Shown here: positions 1 to 7,942 of the stretch, piece after piece | How the letters are laid out: the number at the start of each line of letters is the position of its first letter | Position numbering within the stretch: position 1 is the stretch's first letter | Origin: JACDAN01 sp963827705 | GTDB taxonomy: Bacteria > Actinomycetota > Thermoleophilia > Gaiellales > Gaiellaceae | NCBI GenBank assembly: GCA_963827705.1 | Contig: CAWHBN010000022.1 | Span: forward strand, 186,001 to 250,000 | Direction: 5' to 3' | DNA length: 64,000 nt | Made by a program: the position numbers and the translations under genes | The notes under the pieces: generated by a model | Database searches by the model: none | The model's input: the letters and a program-made list of their open reading frames with translations, nothing else | What the model was told of the DNA's origin: nothing

Positions 1-37
1 TCGCGGCGGCGGCCCAACCCTTAGCATCGGCGACCAG

Positions 38-778
38 ATGAAGGGCGTCATCCTCGCCGGCGGCAGCGGAACGCGCCTCCATCCGCTGACGCGGATCACG
101 AACAAGCACCTGCTGCCGATCTACGACCGGCCGATGGTCACGTATGCGATCGAGGCGCTCGTCTCGGCGGAGGTGCGGGAGCTGATGGTGGTGACCGGAG
201 GGACCCACGCGGGGGAGTTCCTGCGCCTGCTCGGGAACGGCCACGAGTGGGGGATCGACCGGTTGTCCTACGCGTATCAGGAGCGCGCCGGCGGGATCGC
301 GGAGGCGCTGGGTCTCGCGGAGCGGTTCGCCGGCGGTGACCCGATCGTCGTCATGCTCGCCGACAACGTCGTGGAGCGGTCGATCAAGCACGCGGTCGAC
401 AACTTCCTCGAGCAAAGAGCGGGCGCGCGGATCCTCCTCGCTCGGGAGGAGGACCCGGAGCACCTGCGCCACCTGGGTGTCCCCGAGCTCGACGGCGATC
501 GCGTCCTGCACATCCACGAGAAGCCGGCGAACCCGCCGAGCAAGTTCGCCGTCACCGGCATCTACTTCTACGAGTCGGCGGTCTTCGAGATCATCCCGGA
601 GCTGGAGCCGTCCGGTCGCGGCGAGCTCGAGATCACGGACGTGAACAACTGGTTCATCGACCGCGGGACGATGGAGTACGACGTCCTCGAGGGGTTCTGG
701 GGCGACGCGGGCGAGTCGATCGAGGCGTACTACGCGGTCAACGACTTCGTCCGCACGAACGGCGCCAACAAGCCGTGA
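38..778 (+). CDS. rfbA: glucose-1-phosphate thymidylyltransferase, short form
   Basis: Nucleotidyltransferase expected to activate glucose-1-phosphate with dTTP, the first step of dTDP-L-rhamnose synthesis. The N-terminus carries the signature GGSGTRLHPLT (residues 8-18) and the conserved PMVTYAIE stretch. VVMLADN near residue 106 supplies the catalytic Asp. At 246 residues it is shorter than the approximately 290-residue E. coli type and matches the short class lacking the C-terminal helices. Its TGA overlaps the GTG of rfbD (GTGA), so the two are translationally coupled. A different sugar-nucleotide specificity cannot be excluded, but the rfbD and rfbB neighbours favour rhamnose. rfbC is not seen and may lie upstream of the window. 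Confidence 0.88.
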   Translation: MKGVILAGGSGTRLHPLTRITNKHLLPIYDRPMVTYAIEALVSAEVRELMVVTGGTHAGEFLRLLGNGHEWGIDRLSYAYQERAGGIAEALGLAERFAGGDPIVVMLADNVVERSIKHAVDNFLEQRAGARILLAREEDPEHLRHLGVPELDGDRVLHIHEKPANPPSKFAVTGIYFYESAVFEIIPELEPSGRGELEITDVNNWFIDRGTMEYDVLEGFWGDAGESIEAYYAVNDFVRTNGANKP

Positions 779-1551
779 TCTTGATCACCGGCGCCGGCGG
801 GCAGCTCGGCGCGGCGCTGGCGGAAGCCTTTCCCGGCGCGCGTGCTCTGTCACGGACGGAGTGGGACGTGGCCGAGCCGTACCCGCTCGACGAACGGCCG
901 GAGCTCGTCCTGCACGCAGCGGCGTGGACGAAGGTCGACGATGCCGAGGCAGAGCCGGACGGCGCGCGGCGCGTGAACGTCGAGGGAACGCGAAACGTGG
1001 TCGAGCTCGGAGCGCCCGTCGTCTACTTCTCGACCGACTACGTCTTCGACGGCCGCAAGGGAGAGCCGTACGTCGAGAGCGACGGAACGAATCCGCTTGG
1101 CGCGTACGCGCGGACGAAGCTCGAGGGGGAGCAGGTGCTCCGCGAGGGGTGGATCGCTCGCTCCTCGTGGCTCTTCGGCTGGACGGGCCACAATTTCGTG
1201 CGAACGATGCTCCGGCTCGGCGCCGAGCGGGACGAGGTGTCGGTGGTGGACGACCAGCGCGGCTCGCCGACCTACGTCGGGCACCTCGCGGAGGCGACGC
1301 GAGCCTTGCTCGATCGGCCGCATGGCCTCTACCACTTAGCGGCGGAGGAGGATTGCACCTGGGCCGATTTCGCAGAGGCGATCTTCGAGGAGGTGGGCCT
1401 GGACTGCCGCGTGAACCGGATCACCGCTGCCGAGTACGGCTTGCCGGCGCCGCGCCCCGCCTACTCCGTGCTACGAAGCGAGAAGGACGCGCCGAAGCTG
1501 CCGCCCTGGCGCGAAGGCCTAGCCGCCTGCCTCGCCCGGCTGGGCGTGTAG
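775..1551 (+). CDS. rfbD: dTDP-4-dehydrorhamnose reductase
   Basis: Extended short-chain dehydrogenase that reduces dTDP-4-keto-L-rhamnose with NAD(P)H. The N-terminal ITGAGGQLG (residues 3-11) is the Rossmann glycine motif. STDYVFDG (near residue 87) and the YARTK catalytic Tyr/Lys pair (near residues 111-115) are typical of RmlD. The 258-residue length is slightly below the usual 280-300. The GTG start sits in a GTGA overlap with rfbA. The C-terminus reads WREGLAACLARLGV; a near copy of this tail reappears out of place at 4632-4670, see the duplication scar. Confidence 0.88.
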   Translation: MILITGAGGQLGAALAEAFPGARALSRTEWDVAEPYPLDERPELVLHAAAWTKVDDAEAEPDGARRVNVEGTRNVVELGAPVVYFSTDYVFDGRKGEPYVESDGTNPLGAYARTKLEGEQVLREGWIARSSWLFGWTGHNFVRTMLRLGAERDEVSVVDDQRGSPTYVGHLAEATRALLDRPHGLYHLAAEEDCTWADFAEAIFEEVGLDCRVNRITAAEYGLPAPRPAYSVLRSEKDAPKLPPWREGLAACLARLGV

Positions 1552-1591
1552 CCACCATTCGGCTGGATCCCGGTTAGGCTCCGGCCCGCAA

Positions 1592-4390
1592 ATGGACGCA
1601 GAGCGGCGTACCGAGATTCGCCGCTGGGCGGAGGGACTCGAGCGATCGGAGGTCGCGGAGGTCCGCGCGGCCGGCCGGGCTCTGGCGATGCTGGTCCAGG
1701 AGAACGAGGAGCTTGCCCGCCGGCTCGAGCGTCTGGAACCGGAGGAGCCGGGCCCGCCGCCTCCGACGGAGGCCCGACCTGCTCCTCGTCGGGAGCGGCG
1801 TGCTCCACGGACGAAGAAAGCGTTCCCGTGGCGCCTGGTCGGCGTCTTCGGGGCCGCCGTCCTGCTTGCCGCCGCCGTCGCGGCTCTGGCGATGGCCGCC
1901 GTGCGTCCCGACCTGGACACCAGCGGCGTCGACGACGGCGCCACCCTCGGTTCCGCTCAGCTTGCCCGGCTCAGCTTCTGGGCGAGCGGCGAGGGTGAGG
2001 CGGAAGCCGAGTGGCGGCTCGACGGCCGCCCGGTGGCGCCCCAGCGGGAAGGCGAGCGGCTCGTCTTCCGCCCCGGGAAGCTTGTCGACGGGGAGCACGT
2101 GCTTGAGATCAGCGTCGCCGGGCGGCTCTTCACGAACACGACGGAGCGAATCGCGTTCGGCGTCGACACCGCGGCCCCGCGGCTCCGCCTGGACGCGCCA
2201 GCGGCGCACCGGGTCGGCGAGCCGATCCGCATCACCGGCAAGGTCGAGCCCAGGGCGAGGCTGAGCCGTGCCGGACGGGAGGTGCCACTCGACGAGGACG
2301 GTGCGTTCCGGCTCGAGCTCCCGACGCGCCCTCCGCGCGGTACGTTCGTCCTCGACGTCGCGGACCTCGCCGGGAACCGGAGCCGCTGGCAGGTCCCCGT
2401 CTCCGTGATCCCGCGCCAGCCCTTGCAGCCCGTCCGGGCGGTGCACGTCACGGCGCACGCGTGGGCCGACCCAAGCCTCCGCAAGGGTGTCCTGGCACTC
2501 GTCGAGACGAACAAGGTGAACGCGGTCGAGCTCGACCTCAAGGACGAGTCGGGGTTGATCGGCTGGAACGCCCCCGTCCCGTACGCCAGGCGCGTCGGAG
2601 CGGTCGAGGACGTGTTCGACCTCGGGCAGGCGGTGGAACAGCTGCACGCGAAGGGCGTCCGCGTGATCGGCCGGCTGGTCTGCTTCCGTGACCCCATCCA
2701 CGCCCAGGCAGCCTGGCGAGGAGGCCGGCGCGACGAGGTCGTCCAGACGCCGGACGGCCAGGCCTACTCCGGTTATGGAGGCTTTACGAACTTCGCGAGC
2801 CCGGCGGTCAGGCAGTACAACATCGACGTCGCAGTGGCGGCGGCGAAGGCCGGCGTGGACGAGATCCTCTACGACTATGTCCGCCGCCCCGACGGGCCGG
2901 TCTCGTCGATGCGCTTCCCGGGCATGAAGGGCAGACCGGAGCGGGCGATCGTCGAGTTCCTCGAGCAGTCGCGGGACGCACTGGCCGGCACCGATGCGCT
3001 CGTCGGCGCCTCGGTGTTCGGCGTCGCCGCCACCAGGCCGGAGGAGGTTGCGCAGGACATCCCTGCGATGGCGCGCACTGTCGACTACATCGCGCCGATG
3101 GTCTATCCGTCGCATTGGGGACCCGGCGAGTACAACGTCGCGAACCCGAACGGCGAGCCCTACGCGATCACGCGGCGCTCGCTCGCCGACTTCGCCCGCA
3201 AGACGAGGTTGACGGGCGCCCGCGTCGTCCCGTGGCTCCAGGACTTCTCATTGGGATGGGACTACGGACCGGCCGAGGTGAACGCGCAGATTCGAGCTGC
3301 GCGGGATGCCGGCATGGACGAGTTCGTCTTGTGGGACCCCTCCGTGACCTACACGTCAGACGCGCTCGAGCCGACGGCGAAACGACCGGCGCTCGAGCTG
3401 CGAACGGCGCCGCCGAAAGGCCTGCCCGGCCCGAAGCGGCTTCCGGATCCCAGGCCTGCCGGCAAGGCGGCCGTCGAGGCGGCGGCGATCGTGAAGGGGC
3501 CGGCCAGCGGCCTGTCGCCGAACGAGCTTGGGGTGATCCCGGTCCTGATGTACCACGAGATCCGCCCCGACCGGGTCGGCGCCTACGACCAGACGCCGGC
3601 GGAGTTCCGCGCGGAGCTCGAGCTCCTCTGGAAGCAGGGCTACGCGCCGGTTGACGCCTCCGCCTTCGCCGGCGGCAGGATCGACCTTCCTGCCGGGAAG
3701 AGCCCTGTGGTCCTCACCTTCGACGACTCGACGACGTACCAGCTCGAGCTGGGGCCCGACGGAGAGCCGAAGAAGAGCACCGCTGTGGCAATGCTGCGCG
3801 AGTTCTCTCGCACGCATCCAGGCTTCGCGCCGAAGGCGACGTTCTTCCTGCTCCGCAAGCCCTTCGGCGGGAACGTACGCTCACCCGACCACGTCCGCTG
3901 GCTCGCCGAGAACGGGTTCGAGCTCGGCAACCACTCCCACGACCACACGCCGCTACGGCCTCTCGACGCCGCCGCGGTTCAGCGTCAGCTCGTCGCCGGC
4001 GCCCGCGTGATCCTCGACGCGGTCCCCGGCTACCGCATCAAGTCGCTGGCATTGCCGCTCGGTTCGATGCCGGAGCGAGCCGAGCTGGCCGTCCGCGGGC
4101 GTTCCGGCGGCCAGAGCTACGGGCCGTACGCCGTGTACCTCGTGGGGGCGAACCCGTCGCCGTCTCCCTTCTCGAAGGACTTCGACCGGACCGCGATCCC
4201 GCGGATCCGTAGCTCGCACATGCCGTGGTCCTCCGCGGAGGAGTACACGTTCGCGTACTGGATGCGCGAGCTCGAGCGGAACCCGGAGCAGCGGTTCGTG
4301 TCCGACGGCGACCCGCGGACGATCACGGTGCCACGTGCGGAACGCGATTCGGTGGCATTGCGCTTCCGCAGCCGCGTGCGCGTCCGCTAA
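1592..4390 (+). CDS. membrane-anchored glycosyl hydrolase-like (DUF4015) and polysaccharide deacetylase fusion
   Basis: A 932-residue envelope protein. Residues 1-60 are charged and helical (possible coiled coil). Residues 77-101 form one transmembrane segment, so the rest is probably outside. Residues 105-280 look like two beta-sandwich (Ig-like) modules. Residues about 283-590 match the DUF4015 putative glycosidase TIM barrel (HVTAHAWADP start, ELDLKDESG, EILYDYVRRPDG, IAPMVYPSHW). Residues about 649-850 are a NodB-type deacetylase with VLMYHEIRP, the metal-binding TFDDS and NHSHDHTPL. A role in trimming or remodelling surface glycan is inferred from these two activities and from the rhamnose genes around it. 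The combination in one chain is unusual. Confidence 0.75.
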   Translation: MDAERRTEIRRWAEGLERSEVAEVRAAGRALAMLVQENEELARRLERLEPEEPGPPPPTEARPAPRRERRAPRTKKAFPWRLVGVFGAAVLLAAAVAALAMAAVRPDLDTSGVDDGATLGSAQLARLSFWASGEGEAEAEWRLDGRPVAPQREGERLVFRPGKLVDGEHVLEISVAGRLFTNTTERIAFGVDTAAPRLRLDAPAAHRVGEPIRITGKVEPRARLSRAGREVPLDEDGAFRLELPTRPPRGTFVLDVADLAGNRSRWQVPVSVIPRQPLQPVRAVHVTAHAWADPSLRKGVLALVETNKVNAVELDLKDESGLIGWNAPVPYARRVGAVEDVFDLGQAVEQLHAKGVRVIGRLVCFRDPIHAQAAWRGGRRDEVVQTPDGQAYSGYGGFTNFASPAVRQYNIDVAVAAAKAGVDEILYDYVRRPDGPVSSMRFPGMKGRPERAIVEFLEQSRDALAGTDALVGASVFGVAATRPEEVAQDIPAMARTVDYIAPMVYPSHWGPGEYNVANPNGEPYAITRRSLADFARKTRLTGARVVPWLQDFSLGWDYGPAEVNAQIRAARDAGMDEFVLWDPSVTYTSDALEPTAKRPALELRTAPPKGLPGPKRLPDPRPAGKAAVEAAAIVKGPASGLSPNELGVIPVLMYHEIRPDRVGAYDQTPAEFRAELELLWKQGYAPVDASAFAGGRIDLPAGKSPVVLTFDDSTTYQLELGPDGEPKKSTAVAMLREFSRTHPGFAPKATFFLLRKPFGGNVRSPDHVRWLAENGFELGNHSHDHTPLRPLDAAAVQRQLVAGARVILDAVPGYRIKSLALPLGSMPERAELAVRGRSGGQSYGPYAVYLVGANPSPSPFSKDFDRTAIPRIRSSHMPWSSAEEYTFAYWMRELERNPEQRFVSDGDPRTITVPRAERDSVALRFRSRVRVR

Positions 4391-4637
4391 CGCCAGGCGG
4401 TCTCCTCGACCGGCGCGGTCGCGGAGCGGCTCCCACCACTCGCGTTTGGTCGCGTACCACTCGACCGTCTCGCGCAGGCCGTCCTCCCAGTCGATCTCCG
4501 GCTCCCAGCCGAGCTCCCGGCGGAGCTTCGAGGAGTCGAGGAGATAGCGCCGGTCGTGGCCGGGACGATCCGGGACGATCGTCTTCAGCGAGTCGGGCTT
4601 CCCCGTGTGCCTGAGGACGAGGTCCGCGATCTGGCGC
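4387..4637 (-). pseudogene. 3' fragment of a second rfbB (dTDP-glucose 4,6-dehydratase)
   Basis: About 250 bp closely match the 3' end of the intact rfbB at 5227-5475 on the same strand, with scattered substitutions. The fragment encodes the last part of the protein (ADLVLRHTGKPDSLK, RELGWEPEI, ETVEWYA). It lacks a GC dinucleotide near 4415, which shifts the frame before the C-terminus. Its TAG (4387-4389) overlaps the TAA of the preceding gene on the other strand. The homology stops abruptly at about 4632, where it meets a fragment of rfbD on the opposite strand. Confidence 0.85.
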
Positions 4638-4670
4638 GAGGGCCTGCGCGCCTGCCTTGCCCGGCTCTAG
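4632..4670 (+). pseudogene. 3' tail of a second rfbD fused to the rfbB fragment
   Basis: Reading the plus strand from 4632 gives WREGLRACLARL followed by TAG, almost identical to the C-terminus of intact rfbD (WREGLAACLARLGV). No other part of rfbD is present. The TAG lies in a CTAG that also supplies the stop of the convergent cupin gene. This suggests that an rfbD once ended here, facing the cupin. Confidence 0.75.
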
Positions 4671-5212
4671 CCCCACGGCAGTCCGTCCCAGCTGTCGGGC
4701 TTCCCGGGCTTCCATTTCTCGAGGCTGGCGTAGGCCTCAGCGGGTGAGGTCGTCTCCGTCTCGACTCCCGCCCCGTGTCGGAGCGCGAGCTCCGAGCGCG
4801 GGTAGACGATCCCCTTCTCGGGCCAGCCCTTTCGTGCGCCTGCCATGAAGATCACGCACGGGCCGTCGCCGGCCCCGACGAACGCATGCTCCGTGTCCGG
4901 CGGGCAGTGCACGAAGTCCCACGCCTTCAGTGGCCGCTCCTCGCCCTCGATCAGCAGCAGGCACTCGCCGGCGAGCACGAGGAAGTCCTCCTGGTTGGCC
5001 TCCCGGTGGTATCTGCTGGCCTGTCCGGGTTGGAACACGGCCAACGAGAAGCCGATGTCGGGAAAGGGTGCGTCATCGCCTTCGACGACGAAGACGTCTC
5101 CGAGCATGCCGTTCGTGACCCAGGCTCCGTCTCTGACGTTGACGACGAACCAGCCGCCGCTCACGGGCGTCAGGCCGCCCTCGCGCTCCTCCAGGCGTGC
5201 CTCCTCGACCAT
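4667..5212 (-). CDS. cupin-domain protein (paralogue of 59108-59665)
   Basis: A single-domain cupin of 181 residues. Conserved pieces are GGWFVVNVRDGAW, a motif-1-like HREANQEDFLVLAGE, GEERPLKAWDFVHCPP and DTEHAFVGAGDGPCVIF. The His and Glu residues could bind a metal. The start at 5212 (MVEEARLEEREGG) was chosen because upstream codons lack conserved character and overlap rfbB. It lies 14 nt after rfbB on the same strand. It is not RfbC: the His/Asp catalytic pattern of the 3,5-epimerase is absent. Its function is unknown. A close paralogue sits at 59.1 kb. Confidence 0.7.
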   Translation of the reverse strand: MVEEARLEEREGGLTPVSGGWFVVNVRDGAWVTNGMLGDVFVVEGDDAPFPDIGFSLAVFQPGQASRYHREANQEDFLVLAGECLLLIEGEERPLKAWDFVHCPPDTEHAFVGAGDGPCVIFMAGARKGWPEKGIVYPRSELALRHGAGVETETTSPAEAYASLEKWKPGKPDSWDGLPWG

Positions 5213-5226
5213 CCTCTCCGGCCGCC

Positions 5227-6228
5227 TCAGCGCCAGGCGGTCTCCTCCACAGGCGCGCGGTCTCTCAGCGGCTCCCACCAGTCTCGCTTCGACGCGTACC
5301 ACTCGACCGTCTCGCGGAGGCCGTCCTCCCAGCCGATCTCGGGCTCCCAGCCGAGCTCCCGGCGGAGCTTCGAGGAGTCGAGGAGGTAGCGCCGGTCGTG
5401 GCCGGGACGATCCGGGACGATCGTCTTCAGCGAGTCGGGCTTCCCGGTGTGCCTGAGGACGAGGTCGGCGATCTCCTCGATCGACGCTTCGATTCCGGAC
5501 CCCACGTTGTAGGTCTCGCCGACCTTGTCGGCGGCGAGCACGAGCTCGATCGCGCGGCAGTGGTCACGGACGTGGAGCCACTCGCGCTTGTTCTGCGTCG
5601 ACGCGTACATCGGCAGAGGCTTGTCGTCGAGCGCGTTCGTGACGAAGAGCGGGATCACCTTCTCGGGGAACTGGAACGGCCCGTAGTTGTTGGAGCAGTT
5701 CGTGATCGAGATCGGGAGCCCGTAGGTCTCGTGGTAGGCGCGCACGGCGTGGTCGGCGGCCGCCTTGGAGGCGTTGTAGGGCGTGCGTGGCTCGTACGGC
5801 GAGTCCTCCGTGAAGACCTCGTCGGTGTCGAGCGCGAGGTCGCCGTAGACCTCGCAGGTGGAGACGTGGTGGAAGCGCTTCACCGTTCCGGCCTGGCGCG
5901 CGGCGTCGAGCAGCGTCTGGGTCCCGATCACATTCGTGCGGAAGAAGCGCCCCGGGTCGACGACGGCGAGGCTGTTGTGCGACTCGGCGGCGAAGTTGAC
6001 GACGACCTCGGCGCCCTGGTCCTCGAAAAGCCGACGACCCAGGTCGGGGTCGGCGATGTCGCCCTCGACGAACGTGATCCTGTCCTCGACGTCGTCGAGA
6101 TTCGCTCGATTGCCGGCGTACGTGAGGAGGTCGAGCGCGATCACGTCGTCCTCCGGATGCCGGTCGAGCCAGTAGTGGACGAAGTTCGAGCCGATGAACC
6201 CGGCGGCGCCGGTGACGAGGATCCGCAT
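5227..6228 (-). CDS. rfbB: dTDP-glucose 4,6-dehydratase
   Basis: Second enzyme of dTDP-rhamnose synthesis: NAD-dependent conversion of dTDP-glucose to the 4-keto-6-deoxy sugar. The ATG at 6228 begins MRILVTGAAGFIGSNF with the Rossmann glycines. HVSTCEVYGDL, the TPYNASKAAADH Tyr/Lys motif and SNNYGPFQFPEK are diagnostic. The 333-residue length is normal. A partial copy of its 3' end lies at 4387-4637. It is transcribed opposite to rfbA and rfbD, with the cupin directly downstream. Confidence 0.93.
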   Translation of the reverse strand: MRILVTGAAGFIGSNFVHYWLDRHPEDDVIALDLLTYAGNRANLDDVEDRITFVEGDIADPDLGRRLFEDQGAEVVVNFAAESHNSLAVVDPGRFFRTNVIGTQTLLDAARQAGTVKRFHHVSTCEVYGDLALDTDEVFTEDSPYEPRTPYNASKAAADHAVRAYHETYGLPISITNCSNNYGPFQFPEKVIPLFVTNALDDKPLPMYASTQNKREWLHVRDHCRAIELVLAADKVGETYNVGSGIEASIEEIADLVLRHTGKPDSLKTIVPDRPGHDRRYLLDSSKLRRELGWEPEIGWEDGLRETVEWYASKRDWWEPLRDRAPVEETAWR

Positions 6229-6422
6229 CAGCGGAAGCTTAAGCGGTCGCGGACCAGGGACAACTGACCGAATGGGTCGTCCGCAATGGACAGCCTCCAT
6301 CGGCTCGCCGCCGGCAGAGGATTGCGAACGGCCTTGTGACTGCGGCGCCTCGTGGACGAAACGTCACGCTCTCTTCACGAACTCTGTGCCTCAAACAGCC
6401 ACGTCCGAGGGACAGTCCCTCG

Positions 6423-7817
6423 TTAGGAGCAGCGCTTGCGCGCCTGGCGAATCTCCTTCCGGCTGCCCTGAATCTGTTCCGAGCGATCGAGATATGGAAG
6501 TGCTTCGTCGCAGCGTCCCTGTTCGACGAGGGCGCGCCCGAGGTTGTACAGCGCATACGCCTCGTACGGCTCGCCGGAGCCCTCCAGCTTGGCGAGTGCT
6601 TGACGTGCGACCGCCTCCGCCTCGGCCCAGCGGCCCTGGCCGAGGAGCGCCGTCGCCTGGTCGGTCAGCGCCTCGCCCGTCGCGTCGGAGGGTGGGGGCG
6701 GCGGAGCTGCTGTCGTGGTCGGCTCACTCGTGGTCGCCGGAGCCGTCGTGACGGTCTCTCGGACCGTCGTCGGCTGTCCCGCTTCGGTCGTCACCTGGGT
6801 CTCGACCACCGTGCGGGTCTGCGGCTCCTCGTCGTCGCCGAGAACTCCCGCCATGCCGAGGCCTGCTCCCAGCGCCAGCAGCCCCAGGATCACGGCGACC
6901 ACCCACACGAGCGGGTTCGGCCGCTTGGACGGCGCCGCGACGGGTGCGTACTCGTCCTCCCGGACAGTTGCAAGCGCGCGCGTCGTGCCGGCGGCGTGCG
7001 ACAGCGCCTCGCGGAGCGCCGCGACGAAGTCGGCCGAGCTCGGATAGCGGTCGGCGGGATCCTTGGCCAGCGCCCGACGGAGTACGGGATCGAGCTCGGG
7101 CGGCACGTCGCCGTGCTGGCTCGGGTACGGGATCGGGGCGTGGACGTGTGCGGACGCCTCCGCCGTCGCGGAGTCGGACGCGAACGGCCGCTTGCCGGTG
7201 AGGAGCTCGTAGGCCACGACACCGAGCGCATACCGGTCGCTGGCGGGCGTGGCGCGTACGCCCTTCGCCTGTTCGGGCGAGAGATACCCGGCGGTGCCGA
7301 GCACGGTTCCCGTCATCGTCATCGAGTCGAGCCCCACGGCGCTCGCGACGCCGAAATCGGCGACGGCCACTTCACCGCGTGAGTTGAGGAGCAGGTTCCC
7401 CGGCTTGACGTCGCGGTGGACGACGCCTGCGGCGTGCGCGGCGTCGAGCGCGCTCGCCGCCTGGTCGAGCCAGCGGATGACGTCGGCGGGATCCTGGGCG
7501 CCGCCGGCCTTCAGGCGATTCTCGAGCGTGCCGCCCTCGAGGAGCTCCATGACGATGTACGGATGGCCGCCCGACTCGCCGACGTCGAAGATCGTGACCG
7601 TGTTGGGTGAGCCCGAGAGCCGCGCCGCGGCAAGCGCTTCGCGCTTGAACCGCTCCCTCACGGATTCGTCGTCGGCGTACCTGTCGCCCAGCACCTTGAT
7701 CGCCACCGTGCGCCCGAGCTGCGTGTCGGTTGCGCGGTAGACGTCGCCCATGCCGCCGCGCGCCAGGTGCTGCGGGTCTCGGTACCGCGGAGGGAGGAGC
7801 GACTCGCGATCGGTCAC
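6423..7817 (-). CDS. Ser/Thr protein kinase with transmembrane segment and TPR tail
   Basis: Eukaryotic-type kinase of the PknB group. The glycine loop is ARGGMGDVYRA (residues 19-29), the lysine is in VAIK (K41), the catalytic loop HRDVKPGN is near residue 135, then ADFGVA and GTAGYLSPEQ. A single membrane helix spans about residues 300-325. The outer part begins with a Thr-rich linker and ends with a TPR-like region (residues about 385-460) instead of the PASTA repeats of PknB. The start is GTG. The 126-bp gap to the divergent SpoIID-like gene should hold both promoters. Confidence 0.85.
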   Translation of the reverse strand: MTDRESLLPPRYRDPQHLARGGMGDVYRATDTQLGRTVAIKVLGDRYADDESVRERFKREALAAARLSGSPNTVTIFDVGESGGHPYIVMELLEGGTLENRLKAGGAQDPADVIRWLDQAASALDAAHAAGVVHRDVKPGNLLLNSRGEVAVADFGVASAVGLDSMTMTGTVLGTAGYLSPEQAKGVRATPASDRYALGVVAYELLTGKRPFASDSATAEASAHVHAPIPYPSQHGDVPPELDPVLRRALAKDPADRYPSSADFVAALREALSHAAGTTRALATVREDEYAPVAAPSKRPNPLVWVVAVILGLLALGAGLGMAGVLGDDEEPQTRTVVETQVTTEAGQPTTVRETVTTAPATTSEPTTTAAPPPPPSDATGEALTDQATALLGQGRWAEAEAVARQALAKLEGSGEPYEAYALYNLGRALVEQGRCDEALPYLDRSEQIQGSRKEIRQARKRCS

Positions 7818-7942
7818 GCCGTGGTGGTTTCCGCTGGAACCGAGCCAGAAACGCGACTGTTAGGAATCGGTACGAGGAGCGGTCCCCGACGTGAGGATGC
7901 GCTAGCCTCAGACAGGTTCCTGCGGAATCCCAGCTCACGTAA

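Noticed and set aside
4667..5212. The cupin as RfbC (3,5-epimerase)
   Set aside because: It lacks the RfbC catalytic His/Asp pattern and is closer to the unrelated cupin at 59.1 kb.
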